Origin: Bacillota bacterium
GTDB taxonomy: Bacteria > Bacillota > Bacilli > Paenibacillales > NBRC-103111
Direction: 5' to 3'
NCBI GenBank assembly: GCA_023388055.1
Contig: JAEWGW010000036.1
Location: forward strand, 1-54,360
DNA length: 54,360 nt
Positions 34,376 through 42,761 of the stretch are shown in pieces; the stretch's first letter is position 1, and each line of letters begins with the position of its first letter. The position numbers were made by a program, and so were the translations under genes. The notes below the pieces were generated by a model. That model worked only from the letters and a program-made list of their open reading frames with translations, did not search any database and was not told where the DNA came from.

Positions 34376-35963
34376 GGTGCTTCTGGTGGAGGATGAGATT
34401 CCCGCCCGGATGGTGTTCCGGCAGATGATTGAAGCCCGGAGCGAGCTGTTCGAGCTGGCCGGAGAGGCGGAGGATGGGCTGGACGGGCTGGCACTGGCGG
34501 AGGCCCACCGTCCTCATCTCATCGTGACGGATATTACCATGCCGCGGATGACCGGCCTGGAGATGCTCCATGAGCTGGAGCGCAAGGGCCTGGCTTTGCC
34601 CCAGACGGTAATTCTCACCTGCCACCAGGATTTTCACTACGCCCAGCAGGCGATTCAGCTGAAGGCGGCGTCTTACCTGATTAAGGACGATTGCCTGTCC
34701 GACCCGGAGCTGCTGGTCCGCACCCTGGAGGGGCTGGCCGAGAAGGTGGATCTGCATGACCAGAACCGGGAGAAGCAGCGGCAGCTGGAGCAGAAGGTCC
34801 GCTCCAATGAGGTGGAGATTGAGCAAAATCTGTTCCTGGACATGCTGCGTAATCCGGCTGCCGAGGGGCTTTGGCTGGAGAGTCTGGAGGCTGCGGGAAT
34901 TCCGGCGGAGGATGCGCCCTTCCGGTTTCTGCTGCTGGAGCTGGATCGCGGCTCCCTGCGGTTCTCTATGGACCAGCTGGAGGAGCTGAAGCTGTGGCAG
35001 TTCGCCGGAGTCAATGTGCTAAAGGAGCTGCTGGAGGGGATGGGTCCGAACAAGGTGGTCGCTTTGGACAAGGGGCGGTTTATTGCTTTTTATGTGTCCG
35101 AACGGGACGGGGGACTGATGCCGGAGAAGGTGGTGGACAGCTTCAACTCCTTTCTCAAAATGAACTGCATCGTACTGCAATGCCTGTTCGAGCCGGGGTT
35201 GGCCAAGCAGCTGCCGCTGGTGAAGAAAATGGCCGGAGTCCCCTATCCGTTCTTCTACCGCAGCAGTACTACGGTGAAGGCCCGGGAGTGGGAGGATGCC
35301 AACCGCTTCGCCCCGGTGGATGAGCAGCACGGCCGCTTCTGGATGCGGGTGGTGCGCCAGGCGCTGCTGGAGCCCCACGCGGGGGAGGCTGCGCTTGAGA
35401 AGGAGCGGGACTCCTTCCTGCGGCAGGCGGCGGAGCACCGCTGGGACCCGGAGCAGATCAAGTCCCTGTATCTGCGGGCGTTCCTGGATATCAGCCACTT
35501 TAAGCCGGAGGCCGGGGCCGGGACGGACCTAGGGGCGGAGCTGCGCAGCCGTCTGGCCCATTGCCAGACGTTCCTGGCGGTGCATAACGCCACCTTCCTG
35601 CAGTTCCACAAGCTGCAGCAGCTGCACAGCGACACGAAGAAGATCGATGCCTCCATTGCCCGGATTGTGCAGCGGATGCATGAGGATGTGGGGTATCCCT
35701 TCCGACAGGAGGAGCTGGCGGCGTCCATCAACTACAGCATCCCTTACTTCAGCAGCATGTTCAAAAAAACCACCGGCGAAAGCTTCATTCAGTACCTGAC
35801 CCGCCTGCGCATCGAAAAGGCCAAGCTGCTGCTCCTGACCACGGACCAGAAAACCTTCGAAATCGCCGACGCGGTGGGCATGGAGAATTACCGCTCCTTC
35901 AACCGTTTGTTCAAGCGGGAGACGGGCATGACCCCGTCGGACTTCCGCAAGCGGATGGAGTAG
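34362..35963 (+). CDS. YesN-type response regulator with AraC output domain
   Basis: A receiver domain occupies residues 1-125, with the phospho-acceptor Asp57 in HLIVTDITMPRM and acidic residues in VEDE at 10-12. A 300-residue linker of the kind found in YesN proteins follows. The C-terminal AraC DNA-binding domain (about 430-533) carries YSIPYFSSMFKKTTGESF and the final FNRLFKRETGMTPSDFRK. The start is GTG at 34362, within the kinase gene end, giving 14 bp of overlap. It is the partner of the YesM-type kinase. Confidence 0.93.
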   Translation: MSKYKVLLVEDEIPARMVFRQMIEARSELFELAGEAEDGLDGLALAEAHRPHLIVTDITMPRMTGLEMLHELERKGLALPQTVILTCHQDFHYAQQAIQLKAASYLIKDDCLSDPELLVRTLEGLAEKVDLHDQNREKQRQLEQKVRSNEVEIEQNLFLDMLRNPAAEGLWLESLEAAGIPAEDAPFRFLLLELDRGSLRFSMDQLEELKLWQFAGVNVLKELLEGMGPNKVVALDKGRFIAFYVSERDGGLMPEKVVDSFNSFLKMNCIVLQCLFEPGLAKQLPLVKKMAGVPYPFFYRSSTTVKAREWEDANRFAPVDEQHGRFWMRVVRQALLEPHAGEAALEKERDSFLRQAAEHRWDPEQIKSLYLRAFLDISHFKPEAGAGTDLGAELRSRLAHCQTFLAVHNATFLQFHKLQQLHSDTKKIDASIARIVQRMHEDVGYPFRQEELAASINYSIPYFSSMFKKTTGESFIQYLTRLRIEKAKLLLLTTDQKTFEIADAVGMENYRSFNRLFKRETGMTPSDFRKRME

Positions 35964-36086
35964 GGAGCGGAGGGGTGAGCACAGACGCGGACGCTCCCGA
36001 CCTGCGTCTTGCTGCGCTCACCGGTCCGGTTCCTGCGCGGACGCGGACGGATCTCCGCATGACTCTCACTCGCCTCCGCCGCCGCG

Positions 36087-36209
36087 CTAACGGACATCCG
36101 CCAGGTTCTCGCACCCTCGCCGCCGTTCTAACGGACATCCGACAGGCTCTCGCACCTTCGCCGCCGCTCTAACGAACATCCGACAGGCTCTCGCACCTTC
36201 GCCGCCGCT
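36087..36209 (+). repeat. three 41-bp tandem repeats
   Basis: Three copies begin at 36087, 36128 and 36169, each starting CTAACGGACATCCG (third copy CTAACGAACATCCG), followed by CAGG and a CTCGCACC-rich stretch. The next position, 36210, begins the first TAACGGAACTCA unit of copy B in the same register. The tandem array and the palindrome units may therefore share an ancestor. Confidence 0.85.
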
Positions 36210-36210
36210 C

Positions 36211-36393
36211 TAACGGAACTCAGCGACCGTTAGCGCCCCATTTTGCCACTTTCGGAGCTGTAACGGAACTCAGACGCCCTTAGCTGCTCAAAACCATGCT
36301 TCCACCACCGCTTTCCCCTGCTAAGAGTCGCTCAGTTCCGTTAGCGCATCAAACAAACCAATTTTGCCTTCTAAGCGTCGCTCAGTTCCGTTA
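36211..36393. repeat. composite TAACGGAACTCA palindrome, copy B
   Basis: Forward units lie at 36211-36234 and 36261-36284 (50 bp apart). Inverted units lie at 36321-36344 and 36371-36393 (49-50 bp apart). The centre is 36 bp. Single units can fold on themselves: TAACGG pairs with CCGTTA in the first. The copy sits between the YesN-type gene and the endonuclease-like gene, immediately after the 41-bp array. Confidence 0.9.
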
Positions 36394-36426
36394 CAGCTCT
36401 GGCCGATCGCTCCACTCAGATTCCCG

Positions 36427-36466
36427 TTGCCGCAACATGCGCCGCGGGTTATAATGACGGTATAAC
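36427..36466 (+). promoter_or_regulatory. promoter of the 36552 gene with inverted repeat over -10
   Basis: TTGCCG (36427-36432) and TATAAT (36450-36455) are 17 bp apart. The perfect inverted repeat GTTATA-N7-TATAAC (36448-36466) covers the -10 box and the start site. That is a natural operator position; the encoded protein's own winged helix is a candidate ligand. Confidence 0.55.
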
Positions 36467-36471
36467 TGGTT

Positions 36472-36527
36472 GTGAAGCACACACCGCTTGGGTCCCTATT
36501 GGGATCTGGCGGTGTTTTTGCGTTCAC
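36472..36527 (+). repeat. ACACACCG two-tier hairpin, copy 1 (leader of 36552 gene)
   Basis: ACACCGC and GCGGTGT form the main stem, TCCC and GGGA an inner stem, and GTGAA (36472-36476) with TTCAC (36523-36527) an outer one. A run of five T follows the main stem. It lies between the promoter and the start codon, so it could act as an attenuator. About 85 percent of the core matches the copy at 46869-46910. Confidence 0.65.
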
Positions 36528-36551
36528 AGGCAAAACGGGGAGAGTGAGAAC

Positions 36552-37241
36552 ATGACGGTTTTTGAGCAGCAGTATACGATTTGGCTGGAGGGGCAATTGG
36601 CGGCGGAGACAAATCCGCGCAGGCGTGAGCTGCTGGAGAAGGGACTGGGGCATGGAACGGTGGAGTTTTTGCGGACCATCTGGTATCCCACGGTAAAAAA
36701 CTTCGACTTCCTCTACCCGGAATGGGAGGTCCGGGATTTCCACAACGGATACCGGTACGTGGATTTGGCTTATATGCCCGGAGGTATGAAGGGCGGCATC
36801 GAAATTCAGGGCTACGGCCCCCATGCCCGCGATCTGGATGTGCGCCGGTTCAAGGATTTGTGCTGGCGGCATTGCCTGCTGGCTCTTGATGGCTGGACGT
36901 TCCTCCCCATCGCCTTCCCCTCTATCCAGGAAGAGCCCGAACGCTGCCGGCAGCTGGTGCTGGCGTTTATCGGGCGATTTATTTCACCGGATTCGTCCGG
37001 TCAGTTGGCGGCCCTCGAGGTAGAAACCCTGCGTTATGCCAGGCGTGTGATGCGTCCTTTCCCTGCACGAGAGCTGGCGTCCCATCTGCAGGTCACGGAG
37101 CGGTATGCCCGCCAGCTGCTGCAGCATTTGATGGCCTTGGGGCTCGCGGAGATTACCAACCGCCAACAACGATACCGGTTGTACGGGTTAACGGAACTCA
37201 ACGACCCTTACAGCCGGAAGCTGCGCCTTTCAAAAAAATAA
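36552..37241 (+). CDS. putative Vsr/DUF559-like endonuclease domain fused to winged helix
   Basis: I do not recognise a named family. The 229-residue protein has a central stretch (about 60-120) with the order seen in Vsr/DUF559 nuclease folds. It has an Asp in YRYVDLAY, a Glu in GGIEIQGYGPH with a following His, then DVRRFKDLCWRH and DGWTFLPIAF. Residues 155-215 look like a winged HTH (ARELASHLQVTERYARQLL, LGLAEITNRQQRYRLYG). Gln replaces the usual Lys or Asp after the Glu, so catalysis is uncertain. It is bordered by palindromes B and C. Codons for LTELNDPYS are part of copy C and the stop TAA (37239-37241) opens its second unit. An inverted-repeat promoter and leader hairpin precede it. 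Confidence 0.6.
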   Translation: MTVFEQQYTIWLEGQLAAETNPRRRELLEKGLGHGTVEFLRTIWYPTVKNFDFLYPEWEVRDFHNGYRYVDLAYMPGGMKGGIEIQGYGPHARDLDVRRFKDLCWRHCLLALDGWTFLPIAFPSIQEEPERCRQLVLAFIGRFISPDSSGQLAALEVETLRYARRVMRPFPARELASHLQVTERYARQLLQHLMALGLAEITNRQQRYRLYGLTELNDPYSRKLRLSKK

Positions 37242-37372
37242 CGGAACTGAGACGCCGTTAGCGGTTGAAAATGAGAGAAAAGCGGCCCTCATCTCCAGCT
37301 AACGGCCTCTAGGTTCCGTTACAATTCAAAAAGCGCCAAATTTGTCCTCTAAGGTGCTCTGAGTTCCGTTAG
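37189..37372. repeat. composite TAACGGAACTCA palindrome, copy C
   Basis: Forward units lie at 37189-37211 (inside the endonuclease-like gene) and 37239-37262 (starting with its stop codon). Inverted units lie at 37299-37321 and 37349-37372. The total length is 184 bp with a 36-bp centre, as in copies A and B. It lies between this gene and the convergent AraC gene ending at 37515, so it may also act as a bidirectional terminator. Confidence 0.9.
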
Positions 37373-37444
37373 CGCGCCGAGGGTTACGGAAGTGCCGCTG
37401 GGTCCCCCTTCGTTAGCCACCGTCCCAGCGGGAGGTAGCCGCTG

Positions 37445-37465
37445 GGGTTCGGGTTCGGGTTCGGG
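37445..37465 (+). repeat. GGGTTC hexamer repeat
   Basis: GGGTTC repeats three times in a row and is followed by GGG, giving 21 bases of simple sequence in the convergent intergenic stretch after copy C. It is non-coding and too short for any functional claim. Confidence 0.6.
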
Positions 37466-37514
37466 CCTGGACTCGACCACGACATACCTTCTTCCATGGT
37501 TCGCCACCCTCCCC

Positions 37515-39806
37515 TCACTCCTTATACTTGCCCGGCGTCACACCCTCGTACTTCTTGAAGCTGCGGATCAGCGCGTTGCTGTTGACGTACCCCACCCGGA
37601 CGGCCGCGTCGGAGATGCTGAGCTTGTCATCCCGCAGCAGCACCTTGGCCTGCTCCAGCCGCACCTTGTTGATATAATCCGGCAGGGTTTCCCCGGTTTG
37701 CTCCTTGAAGAGCTTGGACATGTAGCTCGGCGTAATCCCCAGATGCTCCGCAATCATCGCCACATTCAGATTAACGTCCCCATAATGGCCGTTCACAAAC
37801 TCCGTAATGCTCCGGCTCAATTCATAAGAGCGGTTGCCCGATTTGGATTGTATGCGTTTACATACCACTGACAGAATTTGCGTAATCTCCTCCTGCAGCT
37901 CCGCTACGGTTTCACAGCCGAACAGCTTCTCCACCGGCTCCTCAGCCGAAATTTCCTTGACCGTCTTCACCACGGTGCTGGCCAGGTCAAACATAAAAAA
38001 CCGGGTCATCTCCGCAGTGGGGGTGCCGTCCATAAAGTTGGAGCGGATAATGTCATTCAGCAGCTGTTTCCCCTTTTCAAACTCGCCGGACTTGATGCAG
38101 TTGACTAACTTCTGCTCTTTCTCCAGAGGGTAGAAATACTCCCGGACATTATGCTTTAAGCTCTGGAAGCTGATAATCGTACCGGCGCCGGCAATCATTT
38201 TGTATTCCAGGGCCTCCGCCGCCTCCTGGTAAGCCTCCTGCATCCCATGTATACCCGTATGGGCATCGCTGACCGAAACCGTAAGCACCATGCCGTAATA
38301 TGTTTCAAAAAAACGCTGGAGCTCGTCTGTGATGTTAACCAAGTCCTGCACAGGCTCCGCCGCCTCCGGGTCCTGCAGGTTCACGATGAATACGATTTTT
38401 TCGTCCATCTCCGTCACAAAATTCTTATACCGCTGCCCCAGCAGCTCCTCGAATACATTGGTGATGACAAAGCTGGGCAGCTTCGACTTGGCTTCAACAT
38501 CATCGCCGGTCCCCAAGGAAAGCAGCTTGCCCTTATCCTCAATCGACAGAAGCATCACCACAAAACCATCGGAGACAAACTCCATGCCCATCGCCGAAAA
38601 CGCATTATGGTGAACCGAGATATTGCCGAACTTCCCTTTAAGCAGCTTATGCAAAAAATCCGCCTTCACCACACTGCTTTGCTGCTTCAGCTTCAGGTTG
38701 ATCTTCTCCTTCTCCCGGAGCGTCTCCTGGATCGCCTCATAAATAAACTGGTACTCATTGCCGGACCGTTCATCCGGATGCCTGCTTTTCCCGTTCTGGA
38801 TGATGCGGATGAGATTGCGGACCGGATTATAGTTGCGCCAGGCGAGCAGTACCGATAGAGCTCCCCCCAGAATCAGGCAGAGAATGATGCTGGCAATCAT
38901 CAATTTTTCCGTAAACTCGCTTTTTTCCATCACAATTTCCCGCCGGACAATGGACACATACTTCAGCTTCGATACATCGGATTTGGTGTAGGAGATGATG
39001 TAGGAATCCCCGCCTTGCCCCTTCACCATCATATGATCGCTTTCGTTCATCTCCTCTACCCGGAGAATATCCGTTATGGGGAAGGTTGCCGTGGACGTGA
39101 GTATACTGTTATCTGTATCCAGAATAAAAATACTTCCGTATTGCGCCGATTGGATGTTTTGAATCATCTCCGTAAACCGTTCCTTGTTAAACTGGATCAC
39201 AATGGTAGCCTGGGACTTCTCCGAATTGGAAAACGGGATAGAACGCATATAAGCCAGTGCACCCGAACCCTCGTCCGAGGCGGGTTGACCCCCGATGGAG
39301 ATGTATCTGCCGCTGTATGCCCTCTGGTGCACATCGATCCATTCGTCATAGCCGATGTCATGACTGGCGAGAATCGGATACATATAATGACTTCGCGAAG
39401 CGGCCGTAGAGGAAATCACACCATCCAAGCTTCGCAGATAGACATAAAAATCGTGGATATAGCCGTTGGTGATGTTCATCCGTTTGAAATCCTTGACGAT
39501 CTGGGACACCTCGTACTGCTTGTTATTCCAGTTGGTTTCCTGCGACGTGGCCAGCAGCTGAATATCCGGATTGAAGGCAATATCAAAGCTCAGGCGTTCG
39601 GCATCCTTCAAGATGTTGTCCATATTCAGCTGAACCTGCTTCAGCATGGCAAGATTGGCCCGGTTGGTTTCCTGCTCAATGGTCCCCACCGTAACAAAAT
39701 AAACAACCCCCGTGAAAATAATCGGGATAAGCAGAATCAGGATATACGATAAAATCTGCGGAACGATGATGCTGTTTCTAGTCTTTATGACTCCCTTTAC
39801 ATTCAT
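37515..39806 (-). CDS. membrane-anchored AraC-family regulator (YesS/YtdP-like)
   Basis: The 763-residue protein combines sensor and DNA-binding output in one chain. A helix (about 16-38) and a second one (about 300-322) flank an extracellular Cache-like sensor. The rest is cytoplasmic and ends in an AraC domain (about 660-763: AEHLGITPSYMSKLFKEQTG, YVNSNALIRSFKKYEGVTPGKYKE). This architecture matches B. subtilis YesS and YtdP, one-component regulators of polysaccharide uptake. It is divergent from sugar importer 2 across 248 bp and is its likely regulator. Confidence 0.9.
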   Translation of the reverse strand: MNVKGVIKTRNSIIVPQILSYILILLIPIIFTGVVYFVTVGTIEQETNRANLAMLKQVQLNMDNILKDAERLSFDIAFNPDIQLLATSQETNWNNKQYEVSQIVKDFKRMNITNGYIHDFYVYLRSLDGVISSTAASRSHYMYPILASHDIGYDEWIDVHQRAYSGRYISIGGQPASDEGSGALAYMRSIPFSNSEKSQATIVIQFNKERFTEMIQNIQSAQYGSIFILDTDNSILTSTATFPITDILRVEEMNESDHMMVKGQGGDSYIISYTKSDVSKLKYVSIVRREIVMEKSEFTEKLMIASIILCLILGGALSVLLAWRNYNPVRNLIRIIQNGKSRHPDERSGNEYQFIYEAIQETLREKEKINLKLKQQSSVVKADFLHKLLKGKFGNISVHHNAFSAMGMEFVSDGFVVMLLSIEDKGKLLSLGTGDDVEAKSKLPSFVITNVFEELLGQRYKNFVTEMDEKIVFIVNLQDPEAAEPVQDLVNITDELQRFFETYYGMVLTVSVSDAHTGIHGMQEAYQEAAEALEYKMIAGAGTIISFQSLKHNVREYFYPLEKEQKLVNCIKSGEFEKGKQLLNDIIRSNFMDGTPTAEMTRFFMFDLASTVVKTVKEISAEEPVEKLFGCETVAELQEEITQILSVVCKRIQSKSGNRSYELSRSITEFVNGHYGDVNLNVAMIAEHLGITPSYMSKLFKEQTGETLPDYINKVRLEQAKVLLRDDKLSISDAAVRVGYVNSNALIRSFKKYEGVTPGKYKE

Positions 39807-39962
39807 GAAATCACCCTCGGCATGTTAGCTTCCCATATTATACTACACTTTTACGGATAAAAAGGGGCGGAAAAGGGCTGCTTTTTGCTTTTTTGATGAT
39901 GCGTTTGCCATATTTGATATACCTCAGTTGGGATTTTGAGTACGGTTTCCGGCCGATGGAGA

Positions 39963-39991
39963 TTGATTTAAGCACTTAGAAATCCTATACT
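39963..39991 (+). promoter_or_regulatory. promoter of sugar importer 2
   Basis: TTGATT (39963-39968) and TATACT (39986-39991) are separated by 17 bp, about 64 bp before the SBP start. It lies in the 248-bp divergent gap with the membrane-anchored AraC gene; no operator was found. Confidence 0.55.
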
Positions 39992-40054
39992 GGCGCTAGA
40001 TCGTGCTTACCACACATCACGAAGGATAAAACAAGCAAAAAAGGGGAGGAAAAA

Positions 40055-41731
40055 ATGATTACAAGTAAAAAGATGTTTTCCAAGGTCACGGCATGCTCCA
40101 TTATGATAGCGCTTTTATCATCTGCGGCTTTGACAGGGTGCGGAACCGATGAGGCCGAACCGGCTCCTTCCGCTTCATCCAACACCGCCATTAAGGTTCC
40201 TTTTGAAAAACCGGTTAAGTTCCGCGTCTGGGATCCTCTGATGAGCACAGCTCTTCCGATTATGCAGAACTACGCCGAGTCCGAATTCAATAAAGAACTG
40301 CAGAAGCGGCTGAATGTAACCATTGAATATATCCATCCGACAGAAGGTTCGGCCAAGGAGCAGTTTAATCTGATGCTCACCTCCGGCGATATCCCCGACT
40401 TTATTGTGGGCACCTTCAACGATTATCCCGGGGGCAGACAAAAGGCCTTCGATGACGGCATTCTGGTGGACATCAAGAATGAAATCCCCAAGTATGCGCC
40501 GGACCTGGCCAAAATATATGAGACCTACCCGGATCTGCTAATGGATGTGGAGACCGAGGAGGGCCGCCAGTTCGGTGCCCCGTTCCTCAAGGGAGACCAG
40601 AGCATCTACACCTTCTTTGGCGGTTTCATGCGTAAGGATTGGTTGAATGATCTGGGTCTGCAGGTACCGGAAACCATCGACGAGATGTATACCGTTCTGA
40701 AGACCTTCAAGGAAAAGAAGGGCGCAACGGCTCCGTTGACAGGAAGCGTCAGCAATATCAAGAACAACTATTTCACCGGCGCATGGGGAATCAATCAGGA
40801 TCACTTCATCGAGAACGGCAAGGTGGTATATGGGGCGATTGACCCGAGGTTTAAGGATTATACCAAAACCATGGTGAAATGGTACAAGGACGGCATTCTG
40901 GATCCCGAAATAGCAACGAATAACGCCAAAACCATCGATGCCAAATTTACCAGCAACCAATCCGGCGCAACCCTCGGCAATACCGGCTCGGGCCTGGGCA
41001 AATATTTGCCGCTGATGGCCAAGAAGGATCCCAAATTCGACCTTGTGGCTGCCCCGTATATGGTGCAAAAGAAGGGTGATTTCAACCCGTTTATGCCCAA
41101 GGACGGACCTGTTGTAAACAATGGAGCCTGGAACATTACCAGCTCCTGCAAGAATATTCCGGAAGCCCTGGCATTCCTGAATTACGGGTACACCAAGGAA
41201 GGCTCCATGCTCTATAACTTCGGCATTGAGGGCGTCAGCTACAAGATGGAGAACGGTTATCCGAAATATACGGACCTGGTGACCAACAACCCCAACGGAC
41301 AGCCGATTGCAACCATGGGACAGATGTATACCCGCGCCTTTAAGGACGGCCCTTTCGTACAGGACAAGAGATATTTCGAGCAGTACATGGCCCTGCCGCA
41401 GCAGCAGGAGTCTCTGAAGGTCTGGACCAAATATGCGGAGCAGGTGACCAAGGCCAACAAGACATTCAGAGGAAACCTGACGCCGGAGGAGGTATCGCAG
41501 ATCACCTCCAAGCAGAATGAAATCAACACCTATAAGGATGAAATGTTCCTCAAGTGGCTGATGGGCAAGGAGGATGTGGATGCCACTTGGGACAAATACG
41601 TCGAGCAGATCAAGAAGCTGGGCATTGAGGATATCAATAAAATCAGACAGAACGCCTATGACCGCTTCATCAAAAAATTCCCGCAGGCATTAAACCCGCA
41701 ATCCTTCAATATCAGCGACGTCTACAAATAG
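40055..41731 (+). CDS. sugar-binding lipoprotein of ABC importer 2 (LplA/YtcQ-like)
   Basis: The 558-residue protein has a lipoprotein signal ending in LTGC (Cys29). The YtcQ/LplA-type binding domain follows with FRVWDPLMSTALPIMQNY near the start. It heads the importer operon with the two permease genes, and GGGGAGG precedes its ATG. It resembles the first SBP in class and size but differs in sequence, so the two importers have different ligands. GH105-type context suggests an unsaturated uronic-acid or rhamnogalacturonan fragment, which is inference. Confidence 0.92.
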   Translation: MITSKKMFSKVTACSIMIALLSSAALTGCGTDEAEPAPSASSNTAIKVPFEKPVKFRVWDPLMSTALPIMQNYAESEFNKELQKRLNVTIEYIHPTEGSAKEQFNLMLTSGDIPDFIVGTFNDYPGGRQKAFDDGILVDIKNEIPKYAPDLAKIYETYPDLLMDVETEEGRQFGAPFLKGDQSIYTFFGGFMRKDWLNDLGLQVPETIDEMYTVLKTFKEKKGATAPLTGSVSNIKNNYFTGAWGINQDHFIENGKVVYGAIDPRFKDYTKTMVKWYKDGILDPEIATNNAKTIDAKFTSNQSGATLGNTGSGLGKYLPLMAKKDPKFDLVAAPYMVQKKGDFNPFMPKDGPVVNNGAWNITSSCKNIPEALAFLNYGYTKEGSMLYNFGIEGVSYKMENGYPKYTDLVTNNPNGQPIATMGQMYTRAFKDGPFVQDKRYFEQYMALPQQQESLKVWTKYAEQVTKANKTFRGNLTPEEVSQITSKQNEINTYKDEMFLKWLMGKEDVDATWDKYVEQIKKLGIEDINKIRQNAYDRFIKKFPQALNPQSFNISDVYK

Positions 41732-41789
41732 TACGGCTGGGATGGGGGAAGCAATTCCCCCATTTCACCATACAAAGGAGGTTCCCGCC

Positions 41790-42746
41790 TTGCCGGAGAT
41801 CACAACGCAGCCACAGCATGCGGTATACAAAAAGCCTGGTTTAATAAAGGCCATTGTCAAGGACTACAAGAAAAATAAATGGCTGATCCTCATGGCCCTG
41901 CCCGTAGTCGCCTGGTATATTCTGTTCCACTACGTGCCCATGTACGGGGTCATCATCGGCTTCAAGCAATTCAGCCCTATGAAGGGCATCTGGGGCAGCC
42001 CGTGGGTAGGGCTCCAGCATTTCCACGATTTCTTCAACAGCATCTCTGCATGGAGAGTCATCCGCAATACATTAGTCATCAATTTCTATCAGCTGATCTT
42101 CGGATTCCCGGCGCCGATTATTCTGGCCTTATTGCTGAATGAAATCAAGAACAAGGCCTTCAAAAAGACGATCCAAACCGTTACCTATTTGCCCCACTTC
42201 GTGTCCACCGTGGTCATCTGCGGGATGATTATCGACTTTTTTGCCAAAGGTGGTCTGATTAATGATATCATCGCCTTCTTCGGCGGCTCACGCACCATGT
42301 TCCTGGTGGAATCAGGATGGTTCCGGACCATCTATGTAGGCACCGGCATCTGGCAGGGCATCGGCTGGGGATCAATTATTTATCTGGCTGCCCTAACCGC
42401 AATCGACACGGAGCTCTATGAGGCGGTCACCATCGACGGGGCCGGGAGATGGAAGCAATTTATCCATATTACCCTGCCGGGCATTGCCCCCACCATTGTG
42501 ATCCTACTGATCATGAATATTGGCCGTATGATGAGTGAGGGATATGAGAAAATCATCCTGCTCTATAATCCCAGCACCTATGAAACGGCGGATATCATTT
42601 CGTCCTATGTATACCGGCGCGGGTTGGTAGAGGCCAATTACAGCTTCAGTGCGGCCGTGGGGCTGTTCAACTCCATCGTCAATCTGATCCTGATCGTGAC
42701 AGCAAACTACACTAGCCGCAAGGTGAATGAAACCAGCTTGTGGTAA
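41790..42746 (+). CDS. sugar ABC transporter permease, LplB/YteP type (importer 2)
   Basis: The start is TTG at 41790, since AAAGGAGG lies exactly eight bases upstream; an earlier in-frame ATG at 41742 has no such site and lies only 10 bp after the SBP stop. The 318-residue protein has six helices, the family start ILMALPVVAWYILFHYVPMYG, and the EAA loop DTELYEAVTIDGAGRWKQ. It pairs with the LplC-type permease that follows 15 bp later. Confidence 0.92.
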   Translation: MPEITTQPQHAVYKKPGLIKAIVKDYKKNKWLILMALPVVAWYILFHYVPMYGVIIGFKQFSPMKGIWGSPWVGLQHFHDFFNSISAWRVIRNTLVINFYQLIFGFPAPIILALLLNEIKNKAFKKTIQTVTYLPHFVSTVVICGMIIDFFAKGGLINDIIAFFGGSRTMFLVESGWFRTIYVGTGIWQGIGWGSIIYLAALTAIDTELYEAVTIDGAGRWKQFIHITLPGIAPTIVILLIMNIGRMMSEGYEKIILLYNPSTYETADIISSYVYRRGLVEANYSFSAAVGLFNSIVNLILIVTANYTSRKVNETSLW

Positions 42747-42761
42747 GGGGGTGGAATATAT

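Noticed and set aside
36087..37372. CRISPR array
   Set aside because: Units are spaced regularly, but they occur in both orientations, are only four per copy, vary in sequence and lack cas genes nearby.
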